Source: Qipengyuania gaetbuli (GTDB lineage Bacteria; Pseudomonadota; Alphaproteobacteria; Sphingomonadales; Sphingomonadaceae). Taken from it: DNA of 64,000 nucleotides. The stretch covers positions 832,501 through 896,500 of the forward strand of contig NZ_JAIVLR010000002.1 of assembly GCF_020524765.1 (NCBI RefSeq), written 5' to 3'. The notes beneath the pieces were generated by a model, which did no database searches, was not told the origin of the DNA, and saw only the letters and a program-made list of their open reading frames with translations. This document shows, in pieces, positions 50,746 through 61,721 of this stretch (positions are counted from its first letter, which is position 1; every line of letters starts with the position of its first letter). The position numbers and the translations under genes were made by a program.

Positions 50746-52739
50746 TGCCCAAGGTTACCGTAGACGGACAGGAAATCGAGGTTCCGGACGGCGCGACCGT
50801 CCTGCAGGCCTGCGAACTTGCGGGTAAGGAAATCCCGCGTTTCTGCTATCACGAGCGGCTGTCGATTGCCGGCAACTGTCGCATGTGCCTGGTCGAAGTG
50901 AAACCCGGACCGCCCAAGCCGCAGGCAAGCTGTGCGCTTCCGGCGACCGAAGGCCAGGAAATCCGCACCGACACGCCGATGGTGAAGACCGCGCGCGAAG
51001 GCGTGATGGAATTCCTGCTCATTAACCACCCGCTCGACTGTCCGATCTGCGACCAGGGCGGCGAATGCGACCTGCAGGACCAGTCGGTGGCCTACGGCCG
51101 CGGCGGCTCGCGCTATCACGAGAACAAGCGCGCCGTGACCGAAAAGTACATGGGCCCGCTGATCAAGACGGTCATGACCCGCTGCATCCACTGCACCCGC
51201 TGCGTGCGCTTCTCGGAAGAGATCGCCGGCGTGGACGAAATCGGCGCGCTCTATCGCGGCGAGGACATGCAGATCACGACTTATCTCGAGCAGGCAGCCG
51301 AACACGAACTGTCGGCCAACGTGATCGACCTGTGTCCGGTCGGTGCGCTCACCTCGCGCCCCTACGCTTTCGAAGCCCGTCCGTGGGAGCTGAAGAAGAC
51401 CCTAAGCATCGACGTGTCGGACGCTGTCGGCGCGAATATCCGTCTCGACAGCCGCGGCCGCGAAGTCATGCGCGCGCTCCCGCGCATCAATGATGACGTC
51501 AACGAGGAGTGGATTTCCGACAAGGCGCGTTACCAGGTCGACGGCCTAGGCAAGCGCCGCCTCGACAAGGTCTTCATGCGCAAGCGCGGCAAGCTCCAGC
51601 CGGCAAGCTGGGACGAGGCCTTCAAGGCCATCGCCAAGCAGCTCAAGTCCGATACCTCGAGCATCGCCGCGGTTGCAGGCGACATGGTCGATTGCGAAAC
51701 CATGTTCGCGGCCAAGGCGCTGCTCAAGGCCTGCGGTTCATCGCTGGTCGAAGGTCGCCAGACCGGCATGGACTATGACGTTTCCAGCCTCTCGGCCGTC
51801 AACTTCAACTCGACCTTCGCAGGTATCGAGAATGCCGATGCCGTCCTGATCGTCGGCAGCCACATCCGCTGGGAAGCGCCGCTTGTGAACGTGCGCATCC
51901 GCAAGGCGGTGAAGCGCGGCGCCAAGGTCTTCGTGGTCGGCCCGCACTGGGAAACCACCTATCCGGCCGAATTCCTCGGCAATGACCTCGGCGTGCTGAA
52001 CAGCCTGCCCAAGGAAGTGTCTGAAGTCTTCTCCAAGGCAGAGCGTCCCGCGGTTATCGTAGGCGGCGCCGCGCTCAAGGGTGCGCATGGCAAGGCCCTT
52101 GCGCTCGCAAGCGAATGGGGTGCGGCCTTCAACGTCCTACACTTCAGCGCAGCCCGTATGGGCGGCCTGATGCTCGGTTTTGCGCAGAAGGGCGGCATGG
52201 CCGATCTTGCCAAGGCAGCTCCCAAGGTGCTGCTCGCGCTCGGCGCGGACGAGATGGATTTCGAACCCTTCGCCGACAGCCTCAAGGTCTACATCGGCCA
52301 TCACGGCGATCGCGGTGCGCATGCAGCGGACATCATCCTGCCGGGTGCCAGCTATGCCGAGAAGGACGGGACCTACGTCAACACCGAAGGTCGCGTGCAG
52401 TTTGCCGAAAAGGCCGTCTTCGCCCCCGGCGACGCGCGTGAGGACTGGACGATCCTTCGCGCTCTTGCCGATGCCCTGAAGGTCGACGTCGGTTTCGACA
52501 GCTTCGACCAGCTCCAGTCGGCCATGATTGCGGCTGTTCCGGCGCTCGGTGAAGAGGGCCTCGCTGATTACGGCGCACTTCCCAAAGCCGATGCCAAGGC
52601 AAAGGCGGAAGGCGTCCTGTCGGCGTACCCGATCAAGGACTTCTATCTCACCAACCCGATCGCCCGCGCCAGCGAGGTCATGCAGCGCTGCTCGGCAGAA
52701 CTGCTCCACGGCGGCGAACTGGCGGAGGCCGCGGAATGA
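50745..52739 (+). CDS. nuoG: NADH-quinone oxidoreductase subunit G
   Basis: A 664-residue 75-kDa subunit. The N-terminal [2Fe-2S] set is Cys34, Cys45, Cys48 and Cys63 ([16 protein letters not shown]). Then His95, Cys99, Cys102 and Cys108 ([19 protein letters not shown]) bind N5, and Cys147, Cys150 and Cys153 ([12 protein letters not shown]) belong to N4. The C-terminal part is the inactive molybdopterin-oxidoreductase-like domain. The start overlaps nuoF and the stop overlaps nuoH. Confidence 0.97.
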   Translation: MPKVTVDGQEIEVPDGATVLQACELAGKEIPRFCYHERLSIAGNCRMCLVEVKPGPPKPQASCALPATEGQEIRTDTPMVKTAREGVMEFLLINHPLDCPICDQGGECDLQDQSVAYGRGGSRYHENKRAVTEKYMGPLIKTVMTRCIHCTRCVRFSEEIAGVDEIGALYRGEDMQITTYLEQAAEHELSANVIDLCPVGALTSRPYAFEARPWELKKTLSIDVSDAVGANIRLDSRGREVMRALPRINDDVNEEWISDKARYQVDGLGKRRLDKVFMRKRGKLQPASWDEAFKAIAKQLKSDTSSIAAVAGDMVDCETMFAAKALLKACGSSLVEGRQTGMDYDVSSLSAVNFNSTFAGIENADAVLIVGSHIRWEAPLVNVRIRKAVKRGAKVFVVGPHWETTYPAEFLGNDLGVLNSLPKEVSEVFSKAERPAVIVGGAALKGAHGKALALASEWGAAFNVLHFSAARMGGLMLGFAQKGGMADLAKAAPKVLLALGADEMDFEPFADSLKVYIGHHGDRGAHAADIILPGASYAEKDGTYVNTEGRVQFAEKAVFAPGDAREDWTILRALADALKVDVGFDSFDQLQSAMIAAVPALGEEGLADYGALPKADAKAKAEGVLSAYPIKDFYLTNPIARASEVMQRCSAELLHGGELAEAAE

Positions 52740-53791
52740 CCGAATTCTTCCAATCCCTCGGCATGAGCTACGAATGGGCATGGGGCGTTGCCACCCTTGC
52801 CGGTATCCTGCTCATTGCATTGCCGCTGATGCTGGCCGTCGCGATGATCATTTACGTCGACCGCAAGGTCTGGGCGGCGATCAACCTTCGCCGCGGCCCT
52901 AACGTCGTCGGCCCCTTCGGCCTGCTGCAGAGCTTTGCGGACGGCCTGAAGGTATTCCTCCAGGAAACCGTCATCCCGAGCGCGGCGAACAAGGGCATCT
53001 TCATCCTCGCCCCGATCGTCACCTTCACCGTGGCGCTGGCGGCCTGGGCGGTTATCCCGTTCAGCGCGGAAGCCGTGCTGGCGGACATCAATGTCGGCCT
53101 GCTCTACATCCTCGCGATCAGCTCTCTGTCGGTCTACGGCATCATCATGGCAGGATGGGCCTCGAACTCGAAGTACCCGTTCTTCTCGGCCATGCGCGCT
53201 TCGGCACAGATGATCAGCTATGAAGTCTCGATCGGCTTCATCCTGGTCTGCGTCGTGCTGTTTGCCGGCACTTTCAACCTCAACGATATCGTGCGCGCGC
53301 AGGAAGGCTTCGGCCTAGGGTTTATCAACGCCTATGTCGTGCATCCGCTGCTCTTCCCGATGTGGGTGCTGTTCTTCATCTCAAGCCTTGCCGAGACGCA
53401 ACGCGTTCCCTTCGACCTTACCGAGGCGGAGAGCGAGCTGGTGGCCGGATACCAGACCGAATACAGCTCGATGAGCTTCGCGCTCTTCTGGCTGGGTGAA
53501 TATGCGAACATCCTGCTGATGTGCATGCTCAACGCCATCCTGTTCTTCGGTGGCTGGCTGCCGCCGATCGACTGGGAGCCGCTCTACATGGTGCCCGGCA
53601 TCGTGTGGATCCTGCTGAAGACGTTCTTCTTCTTCTTCATGTTCAGCTGGGTCATGGCGACCGTACCGCGTTACCGCTACGACCAGCTGATGCGCCTGGG
53701 CTGGAAGGTCTTCCTGCCGATCAGCCTGCTGTTCGTCGTCGTAATCTCCGGTTACCTCATGGCAACCGGCCACTTCGGAGCCGCCGCATGA
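52736..53791 (+). CDS. nuoH: NADH-quinone oxidoreductase subunit H
   Basis: A 351-residue membrane subunit with about eight to nine helices that forms the E-channel and quinone entrance. [19 protein letters not shown] and [18 protein letters not shown] are the conserved cytoplasmic loops. [13 protein letters not shown] lies near the C-terminus. The ATGA overlap with nuoI is typical of this operon. Confidence 0.97.
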   Translation: MTEFFQSLGMSYEWAWGVATLAGILLIALPLMLAVAMIIYVDRKVWAAINLRRGPNVVGPFGLLQSFADGLKVFLQETVIPSAANKGIFILAPIVTFTVALAAWAVIPFSAEAVLADINVGLLYILAISSLSVYGIIMAGWASNSKYPFFSAMRASAQMISYEVSIGFILVCVVLFAGTFNLNDIVRAQEGFGLGFINAYVVHPLLFPMWVLFFISSLAETQRVPFDLTEAESELVAGYQTEYSSMSFALFWLGEYANILLMCMLNAILFFGGWLPPIDWEPLYMVPGIVWILLKTFFFFFMFSWVMATVPRYRYDQLMRLGWKVFLPISLLFVVVISGYLMATGHFGAAA

Positions 53792-54273
53792 GCGTCGCCC
53801 ACCTCATCAAGTCGTTCACCCTGTGGGAGTTCGTGAAGGCGCACGCCCTCACGCTGAAGTACTTCTTCAAGCCGAAGGTGACGATCAACTACCCGTTCGA
53901 GAAGAACCCGCTGAGCCCGCGTTTTCGCGGCGAGCATGCCCTGCGTCGCTATCCCAACGGGGAGGAGCGCTGCATCGCCTGCAAGCTGTGCGAGGCGGTC
54001 TGCCCGGCGCAGGCCATCACGATCGAGGCCGAACCGCGCGAAGACGGCAGCCGTCGTACGACGCGCTACGACATCGACATGACGAAGTGCATCTACTGCG
54101 GTTTCTGCCAGGAAGCTTGTCCGGTCGATGCCATCGTCGAAGGTCCGAACTTCGAATACGCAACCGAAACCCGCGAGGAGCTGCTTTATGACAAGGCCAA
54201 GCTGCTCGCCAATGGTGACAAGTGGGAGCGGGCAATTGCCGCGAACCTTGAAGCCGACGCACCCTATCGCTAA
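53788..54273 (+). CDS. nuoI: NADH-quinone oxidoreductase subunit I
   Basis: A 161-residue ferredoxin-like subunit bearing N6a and N6b. The ligands are Cys62, 65, 68 and 72 ([16 protein letters not shown]) and Cys101, 104, 107 and 111 ([16 protein letters not shown]). The N-terminal amphipathic part [16 protein letters not shown] anchors to the membrane arm. A 27-bp gap separates it from nuoJ. Confidence 0.98.
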   Translation: MSVAHLIKSFTLWEFVKAHALTLKYFFKPKVTINYPFEKNPLSPRFRGEHALRRYPNGEERCIACKLCEAVCPAQAITIEAEPREDGSRRTTRYDIDMTKCIYCGFCQEACPVDAIVEGPNFEYATETREELLYDKAKLLANGDKWERAIAANLEADAPYR

Positions 54274-54300
54274 CCGCGCCGCAACCGAATCCGGGGCATC

Positions 54301-54921
54301 ATGATCCAGACTTTCGCCTTTTACATGTTCGCGATCATTGTGATTGCTTCCGCCGTGATGGTCATCACGGCGCGCAATCCGGTGCATTCGGTCCTGTGGC
54401 TCATCCTGGCATTCTTCAATGCCGCCGGCCTGATGGTTCTCGTCGGTGCGGAATTCATCGCGATGCTGCTGGTCATCGTCTACGTCGGTGCAGTCGCCGT
54501 GCTGTTCCTGTTCGTCGTCATGATGCTCGACATCGACGTCGCGGCGATGCGCGCAGGGTTCATCAAGAACTTCCCGCTCGGCATCGTGGTGGCGCTGGTG
54601 CTGCTCGCAGAACTCGTGCTCGGCATCGGTGCTTACAATGTCGGTGCGATCGAGCTTGGCACGCCTGCCGCCGCAGATGCACCGGCGATGGCAGAAAGCA
54701 ACACTGCGGCCATCGGGGCGCTGCTTTACACACGCTACATCTTCCTTTTCGAGGCGGCAGGCATCGTGCTGCTGGTCGCCATGATCGGCGCGATCGTGCT
54801 GACGCACCGCCCGTCCAAGTCGAAGCGCGGCCAGCAGGATATCGGCAAGCAGGTCCGCCGCCGTCCCGACGAAGCGACCGTCATGAAACAACCCGAAGTG
54901 GGCAAGGGGATCGAACTGTGA
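54301..54921 (+). CDS. nuoJ: NADH-quinone oxidoreductase subunit J
   Basis: A 206-residue membrane subunit with five hydrophobic helices. The conserved helix 3 region [18 protein letters not shown] is clear. The C-terminal tail after helix 5 is polar ([20 protein letters not shown]). Its stop overlaps the nuoK GTG start (GTGA). Confidence 0.96.
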   Translation: MIQTFAFYMFAIIVIASAVMVITARNPVHSVLWLILAFFNAAGLMVLVGAEFIAMLLVIVYVGAVAVLFLFVVMMLDIDVAAMRAGFIKNFPLGIVVALVLLAELVLGIGAYNVGAIELGTPAAADAPAMAESNTAAIGALLYTRYIFLFEAAGIVLLVAMIGAIVLTHRPSKSKRGQQDIGKQVRRRPDEATVMKQPEVGKGIEL

Positions 54922-55223
54922 TCGCCATCGAACACTATGTCATCGTCAGCGCGATCCTGTTCGTGCTCGGCGTGCTCGGCATCTTCCTCAACCGGAAGAA
55001 CATCATCGTCATCCTGATGGCGATCGAACTTATCCTCCTTGCGGTGAACATCAACCTCGTCGCCTTCAGCGCCTTCCTCGGCGATCTGGTCGGACAGGTC
55101 TTCGCGATGTTCGTCCTGACCGTTGCCGCTGCCGAAGCGGCCATCGGCCTCGCCATTCTCATGATCTACTTCCGTGCACGCGGCACCATTGCGGTCGACG
55201 ATGCGAACCGGATGAAGGGATAA
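54918..55223 (+). CDS. nuoK: NADH-quinone oxidoreductase subunit K
   Basis: A 101-residue subunit with three helices. Conserved glutamates occur in [17 protein letters not shown] and [19 protein letters not shown], as expected for the proton path. It starts with GTG, overlapping the nuoJ stop. nuoL follows after 6 bp. Confidence 0.97.
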   Translation: MIAIEHYVIVSAILFVLGVLGIFLNRKNIIVILMAIELILLAVNINLVAFSAFLGDLVGQVFAMFVLTVAAAEAAIGLAILMIYFRARGTIAVDDANRMKG

Positions 55224-55229
55224 GCACCA

Positions 55230-57224
55230 GTGCAGACCTCCATTCTCGCCATCGTCTTCCTGCCGCTGCTCGCCTCGATCGTCGCGGGCCTTGTCAACAA
55301 GAGCGCGCCGAGCGTTTTCGCCAAGAGCGTCACGACCGGCGGCCTGTTCATTTCCTGCCTGCTCAGCTGGCCGATCTTCATCAGCTTCTGGACCGGCAAC
55401 GCCGAGGCAACCGTGGTCCCGGTCCTGACCTGGGTCCAGTCCGGCGCGCTCAGCTTCGACTGGGCGCTGCGGGTCGATACGCTGACTGCAGTCATGCTGG
55501 TGGTCATCACGACCGTCTCTGCGCTCGTTCACCTCTATAGCTGGGGCTATATGGAGGAAGACCCGGACCAGCCGCGGTTCTTCGCCTACCTGTCGCTCTT
55601 CACCTTCGCCATGCTGATGCTGGTGACCGCCGACAACCTCGTTCAGATGTTCTTCGGTTGGGAAGGGGTGGGCCTTGCCAGCTACCTGCTGATCGGCTTC
55701 TGGTTCAAGAAGCCCAGCGCCAATGCTGCCGCGATCAAGGCATTCGTGGTCAACCGTGTCGGCGACCTTGGTTTCATGCTCGGCATCTTCGGCACATTTT
55801 GGGTGTTCGGCACCGTCTCGATCCCCGAGATCCTCGAGGCCGCTCCCGGCATGAGCGGGGCGACCATCGGTTTCCTCGGCATGCGCGTTCACACGATGGA
55901 CGTGCTATGTATCCTCCTGTTCATCGGCGCGATGGGCAAGTCGGCGCAGCTCGGCCTGCACACCTGGCTTCCGGACGCGATGGAAGGCCCGACCCCGGTG
56001 TCGGCGCTTATCCATGCCGCGACCATGGTGACTGCGGGCGTGTTCATGGTCTGCCGCCTCTCGCCCATGTTCGAGACTGCGCCCATCGCGCTTGCCATGG
56101 TCACCTTCGTCGGCGCTGCCACCTGTATCTTTGCCGCGACCGTCGGCACGACCCAGTGGGACATCAAGCGCGTCATCGCCTATTCGACCTGTTCGCAGCT
56201 CGGCTACATGTTCTTTGCTGCCGGCGTCGGTGCCTATGGCGCGGCCATGTTCCACCTGTTCACGCACGCCTTTTTCAAGGCGCTGCTGTTCCTTGGTGCA
56301 GGTTCGGTCATCCACGCGATGCACCACGAACAGGACATGCGCTATTACGGCGGCTTGCGTAAGCACATCCCGCTGACCTTCTGGGCGATGATGATGGGCA
56401 CGCTGGCCATTACGGGCCTCGGTATCTACCACCTTGGCGTCGGTTTCGCCGGCTTCTGGTCGAAGGACGCGATCATCGAAGTCGCCTTCGCGCGCGGCAC
56501 CGAACTCGGTAACTTCGCGTTCTGGATGGGTGTGTTCGCCGCGCTGCTCACCAGCTTCTACAGCTGGCGCCTGATGTTCCTCACCTTCTGGGGCAAGCCG
56601 CGCTGGATCGAGAGCGAGCATATCCAGCACACCGTCCACAAGACACCGGAACAGGCGGGCGAGGACACCACCGGTGGCTATCACCCGCATGAAAGCCCGC
56701 TGTCGATGCTGGTGCCGCTCGGCATCCTGTCGATCGGCGCGATTGCGGCCGGCCAGGTCTTTGCGCCTGCTTTCCTCGACAGCGCGGAATTCTGGGGCGG
56801 CTCGATCTTCTACAACGAAGCCCTGATCCACGCGATGCATGCAGTGCCCTACGCGGTGAAGTACGCAGCGTTGATAGTCATGCTGATCGGCCTTACCGTG
56901 GCATGGTTCGCCTACATCAAGGACACCTCGATCCCCGGCAAGGCTGCCGAGCAGCTCGGCCCGATCTACCGGTTCCTCTACAACAAGTGGTACTTCGACG
57001 AGCTCTACCACTATCTTTTCGTCGTCCCCGCCTTCTGGCTGGGCCGCCAGTTCTGGAAACTCGGCGACATCGGCACGATCGACCGTTTCGGCCCCAATGG
57101 CGTGGCCTGGGTAGTCGAGAAGGGCGCTGTCGGAGCGAAGAAGTTCCAGACCGGATATCTCTATAGCTATGCGCTGGTGATGCTCCTCGGGCTTGTCGCC
57201 GCCGTCACCTGGGTGCTGTTCTGA
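55230..57224 (+). CDS. nuoL: NADH-quinone oxidoreductase subunit L
   Basis: A 664-residue antiporter-like proton-pumping subunit with about 16 helices. Landmarks are [37 protein letters not shown], the [20 protein letters not shown] region and the long C-terminal lateral helix. It starts with GTG. The stop overlaps the nuoM ATG (TGATG). Confidence 0.97.
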   Translation: MQTSILAIVFLPLLASIVAGLVNKSAPSVFAKSVTTGGLFISCLLSWPIFISFWTGNAEATVVPVLTWVQSGALSFDWALRVDTLTAVMLVVITTVSALVHLYSWGYMEEDPDQPRFFAYLSLFTFAMLMLVTADNLVQMFFGWEGVGLASYLLIGFWFKKPSANAAAIKAFVVNRVGDLGFMLGIFGTFWVFGTVSIPEILEAAPGMSGATIGFLGMRVHTMDVLCILLFIGAMGKSAQLGLHTWLPDAMEGPTPVSALIHAATMVTAGVFMVCRLSPMFETAPIALAMVTFVGAATCIFAATVGTTQWDIKRVIAYSTCSQLGYMFFAAGVGAYGAAMFHLFTHAFFKALLFLGAGSVIHAMHHEQDMRYYGGLRKHIPLTFWAMMMGTLAITGLGIYHLGVGFAGFWSKDAIIEVAFARGTELGNFAFWMGVFAALLTSFYSWRLMFLTFWGKPRWIESEHIQHTVHKTPEQAGEDTTGGYHPHESPLSMLVPLGILSIGAIAAGQVFAPAFLDSAEFWGGSIFYNEALIHAMHAVPYAVKYAALIVMLIGLTVAWFAYIKDTSIPGKAAEQLGPIYRFLYNKWYFDELYHYLFVVPAFWLGRQFWKLGDIGTIDRFGPNGVAWVVEKGAVGAKKFQTGYLYSYALVMLLGLVAAVTWVLF

Positions 57225-58768
57225 TGGAGTTCCCCATCCTCTCGCTCATGCTCGCCGTGCCGCTGGTCGGTGCGATCGCCTGCCTGTTCCTGAATGCCGG
57301 CAGCGCCCGGATGGTCGCGCTGTTCGCGACGCTGTTCAATCTGGCGCTCGGCATCCTGCTCTGGATCAACTACGATATCGGCGGGGCACAGTGGCAGTTC
57401 ACCGAACGCGCAGAGCTGTTTGCGGTGTTCAGCTATGCGCTGGGCATCGACGGTATTGCCCTGATGCTGATCATGCTCAGCGTGTTCCTGATGCCGATCT
57501 GTATCCTCGCCAGCTGGGATTCGATCACCAAGCGCGTCGGCGAATACATGGCCGCCTTCCTGCTGATGGAAGTGCTGATGATCGGCGTCTTCGCCGCGCA
57601 GGACCTGTTCCTGTTCTACATTTTCTTCGAAGCCGGCCTCATTCCGATGTACCTGATCATCGGCGTCTGGGGCGGCGATAACCGCATCTACGCCTCGTAT
57701 AAGTTCTTCCTCTACACGCTGCTTGGCTCGGTCCTGATGCTGATCGCGATGTTCTGGATGGTGAACGAGGCTGGCACGACCGACATCCCGACGCTGATGC
57801 AGTACGACTTCCCGGTCGGCGCGCAGTTCTGGCTGTGGCTTGCATTCTTCGCCAGCTTCGCCGTGAAGATGCCGATGTGGCCCGTGCATACCTGGCTACC
57901 CGACGCGCACGTTCAGGCACCTACCGCGGGTTCGGTGATCCTTGCCGGCGTCCTGCTGAAGCTGGGCGGTTACGGCTTCATCCGCTTCAGCCTGCCCATG
58001 TTCCCCGACGCGAGCGCGGATCTAGCCTGGCTGGTCTTCGCCCTGTCGATGGTCGCGGTGATCTACACATCGCTCGTCGCGCTGGTGCAGTCCGACATGA
58101 AGAAGCTCATCGCCTATTCCTCGGTCGCCCACATGGCGATCGTGACAGTCGGCCTGTTCGCCTTCAACGTGCAAGGTATCGAAGGCGCCATGATGGTCAT
58201 GCTCGGCCACGGCCTCGTCTCGGGGGCATTGTTCCTGTGCGTCGGCGTGATCTACGACCGCCTGCACACCCGGGAAATCGCGCGGTACGGCGGCCTGTCG
58301 ATCAACATGCCGAAGTATGCGCTGTTCTTTCTCCTGTTCACCATGGCCTCCATCGGCCTGCCGGGTACCAGCAACTTCGTCGGCGAGTTCCTCGCGCTTG
58401 CCGGCATCTACAAGGTCTCGACCTTCGTGACGCTGGTTTGCACTACCGGTATCATCCTGGGCGCTGCCTACATGCTCTATCTCTACCGCCGCGTTGCATT
58501 CGGCGAACAGGTCAATGCCGACGCCGCCCGCATGCCCGACCTCAACGCACGCGAATGGGCCATGCTTGCCCCGATCGCCGCAGCCGTGCTGTGGATGGGT
58601 GTCTACCCGGAAAGCTTCCTTGCCCCCATGCGGCAGGACATCGCAGCCCTTGAGGCGCGGCTCGCCAGTGTCACTCCGCAATATGACAGCGCACTGAAAG
58701 TTGGCACTCCGAAGGAGCATAACGCGAACTTCATTGCCGGCGAGCACGGATTCGAGGGAGAGCACTGA
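57224..58768 (+). CDS. nuoM: NADH-quinone oxidoreductase subunit M
   Basis: A 514-residue antiporter-like subunit. EAGLIPMYLIIGVWGG carries the conserved Glu region. VHTWLPDAHVQAPTAGSVI and KLIAYSSVAHMAIVTVGL are family signatures. The C-terminus is polar. The stop overlaps nuoN by one base. Confidence 0.97.
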   Translation: MEFPILSLMLAVPLVGAIACLFLNAGSARMVALFATLFNLALGILLWINYDIGGAQWQFTERAELFAVFSYALGIDGIALMLIMLSVFLMPICILASWDSITKRVGEYMAAFLLMEVLMIGVFAAQDLFLFYIFFEAGLIPMYLIIGVWGGDNRIYASYKFFLYTLLGSVLMLIAMFWMVNEAGTTDIPTLMQYDFPVGAQFWLWLAFFASFAVKMPMWPVHTWLPDAHVQAPTAGSVILAGVLLKLGGYGFIRFSLPMFPDASADLAWLVFALSMVAVIYTSLVALVQSDMKKLIAYSSVAHMAIVTVGLFAFNVQGIEGAMMVMLGHGLVSGALFLCVGVIYDRLHTREIARYGGLSINMPKYALFFLLFTMASIGLPGTSNFVGEFLALAGIYKVSTFVTLVCTTGIILGAAYMLYLYRRVAFGEQVNADAARMPDLNAREWAMLAPIAAAVLWMGVYPESFLAPMRQDIAALEARLASVTPQYDSALKVGTPKEHNANFIAGEHGFEGEH

Positions 58769-60222
58769 TGTCCTACGCTACTTCCCTCTATCTCACCGGC
58801 GCCGAAATCGGCCTTTCCGTTGCGGGCCTGATCCTGCTCCTGGTCACTGCATGGACCAGCCGTGACGCTGCCCGCGGCATCACAATCGCAGCCGTGGCGG
58901 CTCTGGTCGGCGCGCTGGTATTCTCAGTGTCGCTGTTCGACGGCGGTGTGGGCGCAACGGCCTTCGATGGCCTGTTCCGCGTCGATGCTTTTTCGCTCTT
59001 TGCCAAGGTGCTGATCTTCATCGCCACCATCGCGTGCCTGATGGTCGCACCGCATTATTTCGGCGAACGCGGCGACTACCGCGGCGAGTATCCGGTCCTG
59101 CTGCTGTTCAACGCAGTCGGCATGAGCATGATGGTGTCGGCAACCGACCTCCTGACACTGTATGTCGGTCTCGAGATGTCCAGCCTTTCGTCATACGTGC
59201 TCGCAAGCTTTGCGCGCCGCGACGACCGGTCGAGCGAAGCGGGTCTCAAGTACTTCATCCTCGGCGGACTTGCCTCGGGCATCATCCTCTACGGCATCAG
59301 CCTCGTCTACGGATTTACCGGAGCAACCGGCTACGAAGCGATCCGCATCGCGTTCGATGGCAATTTCTCGACCGGCGCGTTGTTCGGCGTGGTGTTCGTG
59401 CTTGCCGGTTTCGCCTTCAAGATCGCCGCTGTCCCGTTCCACATGTGGACGCCCGACGTGTACGAAGGCGCGCCGACCCCGGTTACCGCCTTCTTTGCAA
59501 GCGCCCCCAAGGTTGCTGCCGTCTCGATGCTCGTGCGCATGGCGATCGTGCCGTTCGGCGGCGAGGTTGCAGCGTGGCAGCAGATCGTCATTTTCGCGGC
59601 TCTCGCATCGATCGTGGTCGGCGCCCTCGGCGCCATCGGCCAGCAGAACCTGAAGCGATTGCTGGCCTATTCGTCGATCAACAACGTCGGCTTCATCCTG
59701 ATCGGCCTTGCCGCAGCGACGCCGGAAGGCGTGGCGGGCGTCATGGTCTACCTCGCCATCTACGTCTTCATGACGATCGGCAGCTTCGTGGCGCTGCTCA
59801 TGCTGCGCGACGAACAAGGCAATGCCCTGTCGACCTTCGACGACATCTCGGGCCTATCGACCACCAGCCCGGCGCTCGCGTGGTGCCTGCTGGCACTGAT
59901 GTTCAGCCTTGCGGGTATTCCCCCGCTGTTCGGCTTCTGGGGCAAGTTCGTGGTCTTCCAGGCTGCGGTACAGGCCGACATGATCCAGCTTGCGGCAATC
60001 GGTATCGCGGCCAGCGTTATCGGCGCCTTCTATTACATCAAGTTCATCAAGGTTATGTTCTTCGACGAACCGAAGGGTGCTGCTCCCGCCAAGGCCCCCA
60101 CCTCCCACTGGGTGGTGCTTGGCCTGAGTGTGCTGGTGATTTCGCCGCTGGGTTATTTCCTGACGCCCTGGCTGGGTGACATCGCTGCCGCAGCAGCGCA
60201 GGCACTGTTCCAGTTCGCTTGA
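58768..60222 (+). CDS. nuoN: NADH-quinone oxidoreductase subunit N
   Basis: A 484-residue antiporter-like subunit completing the 14-gene set. Landmarks are LYVGLEMSSLSSYVLASF, PFHMWTPDVYEGAPTPVTAF and LKRLLAYSSINNVGFILIG. Its stop overlaps the TTG start of birA (TTGA), so birA and the genes after it are probably part of the same transcript. Confidence 0.97.
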   Translation: MSYATSLYLTGAEIGLSVAGLILLLVTAWTSRDAARGITIAAVAALVGALVFSVSLFDGGVGATAFDGLFRVDAFSLFAKVLIFIATIACLMVAPHYFGERGDYRGEYPVLLLFNAVGMSMMVSATDLLTLYVGLEMSSLSSYVLASFARRDDRSSEAGLKYFILGGLASGIILYGISLVYGFTGATGYEAIRIAFDGNFSTGALFGVVFVLAGFAFKIAAVPFHMWTPDVYEGAPTPVTAFFASAPKVAAVSMLVRMAIVPFGGEVAAWQQIVIFAALASIVVGALGAIGQQNLKRLLAYSSINNVGFILIGLAAATPEGVAGVMVYLAIYVFMTIGSFVALLMLRDEQGNALSTFDDISGLSTTSPALAWCLLALMFSLAGIPPLFGFWGKFVVFQAAVQADMIQLAAIGIAASVIGAFYYIKFIKVMFFDEPKGAAPAKAPTSHWVVLGLSVLVISPLGYFLTPWLGDIAAAAAQALFQFA

Positions 60223-60941
60223 TCGAGCTTCTGGCCGAAACCGGCTCTACCAATGCCGATCTGATTTCGCGCCTCCGCGATGGCGATCGCGTGGGGGAAG
60301 GAAATTGGCTCGTAGCTGACCGGCAAATTTCCGGTCGTGGCAGGCAGGGGCGAAGCTGGTTCGACGGCAGCGGCAACTTCATGGGCTCGACCGTGGTCCG
60401 ATGCCTTGCGCAGGATCCTCCTGCGGCAAGCCTGGCGTTTTGCGTCGCGCTGGCGGTTTACGAGGCCGTCCTGCCATATTTGCCGACCCCTGCAGACCTT
60501 GCGCTGAAATGGCCGAACGACCTGATGCTGGGCGGGGCCAAGCTGTCGGGCATACTGCTCGAACGCGAGGGCGATGCGGTGGTCGTCGGAGTAGGGGTCA
60601 ATCTTGCCGCTGCGCCCGACCTGCCCGATCGCCGGACGACATCGATCTCGATGGTCGCACCCGCTCCTAACCGGGACCATTTCGCGAAGATGCTCGCGGA
60701 CCGGTTCGCGGTGGAGCTCGACCGCTGGCGCACTTTCGGCCTTGGGCCACTCACGCGCCGCTGGATGGCAGCGGCCCATCCGGTCGGGACGCCCCTTAAG
60801 GTCCATCCTCCCGGCGAGGAGGCGATCGAAGGAGCTTTCGCAGGATTGACCGAAGACGGCGCGTTGATGCTGCGCTTGCCCGAAGGGCGAATTCGCACCA
60901 TTCATGCAGGTGACGTAATGCTCGCGAGAGAGGAGGGTTAG
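60219..60941 (+). CDS. birA: Biotin--[acetyl-CoA-carboxylase] ligase (short form)
   Basis: A 240-residue biotin protein ligase that attaches biotin to carboxylase carrier proteins. Seen: AETGSTNADLISR at the start, DRQISGRGRQGRSWF (the biotinyl-AMP loop), LALKWPNDLMLGGAKLSGIL and VVVGVGVNLAAAP. The N-terminal DNA-binding helix-turn-helix of E. coli BirA is missing, so it cannot repress by itself. It starts with TTG overlapping the nuoN stop and is followed by coaX after 3 bp. Confidence 0.94.
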   Translation: MIELLAETGSTNADLISRLRDGDRVGEGNWLVADRQISGRGRQGRSWFDGSGNFMGSTVVRCLAQDPPAASLAFCVALAVYEAVLPYLPTPADLALKWPNDLMLGGAKLSGILLEREGDAVVVGVGVNLAAAPDLPDRRTTSISMVAPAPNRDHFAKMLADRFAVELDRWRTFGLGPLTRRWMAAAHPVGTPLKVHPPGEEAIEGAFAGLTEDGALMLRLPEGRIRTIHAGDVMLAREEG

Positions 60942-60944
60942 ACC

Positions 60945-61721
60945 ATGCTGCTGGCAGCCGATGTCGGAAATTCCAATGTGGTGTTCGCCCTGTTCGATGG
61001 CCGCGCGATCAAGGCGCGTTGGCGCATTGCGACCGATCCCCGGCGCACCGGCGACGAATATGCCGTGTGGCTCCTGCGCCTGCTCGAGCTCGAAGGCTAC
61101 AAGCGCGAGGATATCACGCGCATCATTATCGGCTCGGTTGTACCGCGTTCGATCCACAACCTCACGGTCCTGGCGCAGAAATACTTCGGGCTCGAACCGC
61201 TCATTGCAGGTCAGGACGAGGCGCAGTGGGGCATCACGATCGATGTGGACGAGCCGCGCAGTCTGGGTGCGGACCGCGCGCTGAACACCATTGCCGCACA
61301 CGAGAAATACGAAGGCGATCTCATCGTCATCGATTTCGGAACTGCGACCACGATCGACGCGGTCGATTTCACTGGTGCCTACAAGGGCGGGATCATTGCG
61401 CCCGGTATCAACCTGTCGCTCGACGCGCTGGTCGGCAACACGGCCAAGCTTCCGCGTATCGCCATCCGCAAGCCGGACAATGACAGCGTGATTGGCCGCA
61501 ACACCGAAGACCAGATGCTGATCGGCGTATTCTGGGGGTACGTGGCGCTGATCGAAGGGCTGGTCTCACGCATGAAAAGCGAGATCGGCCGTCCGGCCAA
61601 AGTTGTCGCCACGGGCGGTCTCGCACTCCTGTTCGACGAAATTACCGACCTGTTCGATGCGGTCGACAGCGATCTCACACTGACCGGTCTGGCCATCCTG
61701 GCCGAAAGGGCTTCCGCTTGA
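60945..61721 (+). CDS. coaX: Type III pantothenate kinase
   Basis: A 258-residue CoaX of the ASKHA fold, which phosphorylates pantothenate in CoA synthesis. The phosphate-binding motif is [18 protein letters not shown] at the N-terminus. [30 protein letters not shown] and [15 protein letters not shown] are the next motifs. No clear type I CoaA is present in this window. The stop overlaps the rnj TTG start. Confidence 0.96.
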   Translation: MLLAADVGNSNVVFALFDGRAIKARWRIATDPRRTGDEYAVWLLRLLELEGYKREDITRIIIGSVVPRSIHNLTVLAQKYFGLEPLIAGQDEAQWGITIDVDEPRSLGADRALNTIAAHEKYEGDLIVIDFGTATTIDAVDFTGAYKGGIIAPGINLSLDALVGNTAKLPRIAIRKPDNDSVIGRNTEDQMLIGVFWGYVALIEGLVSRMKSEIGRPAKVVATGGLALLFDEITDLFDAVDSDLTLTGLAILAERASA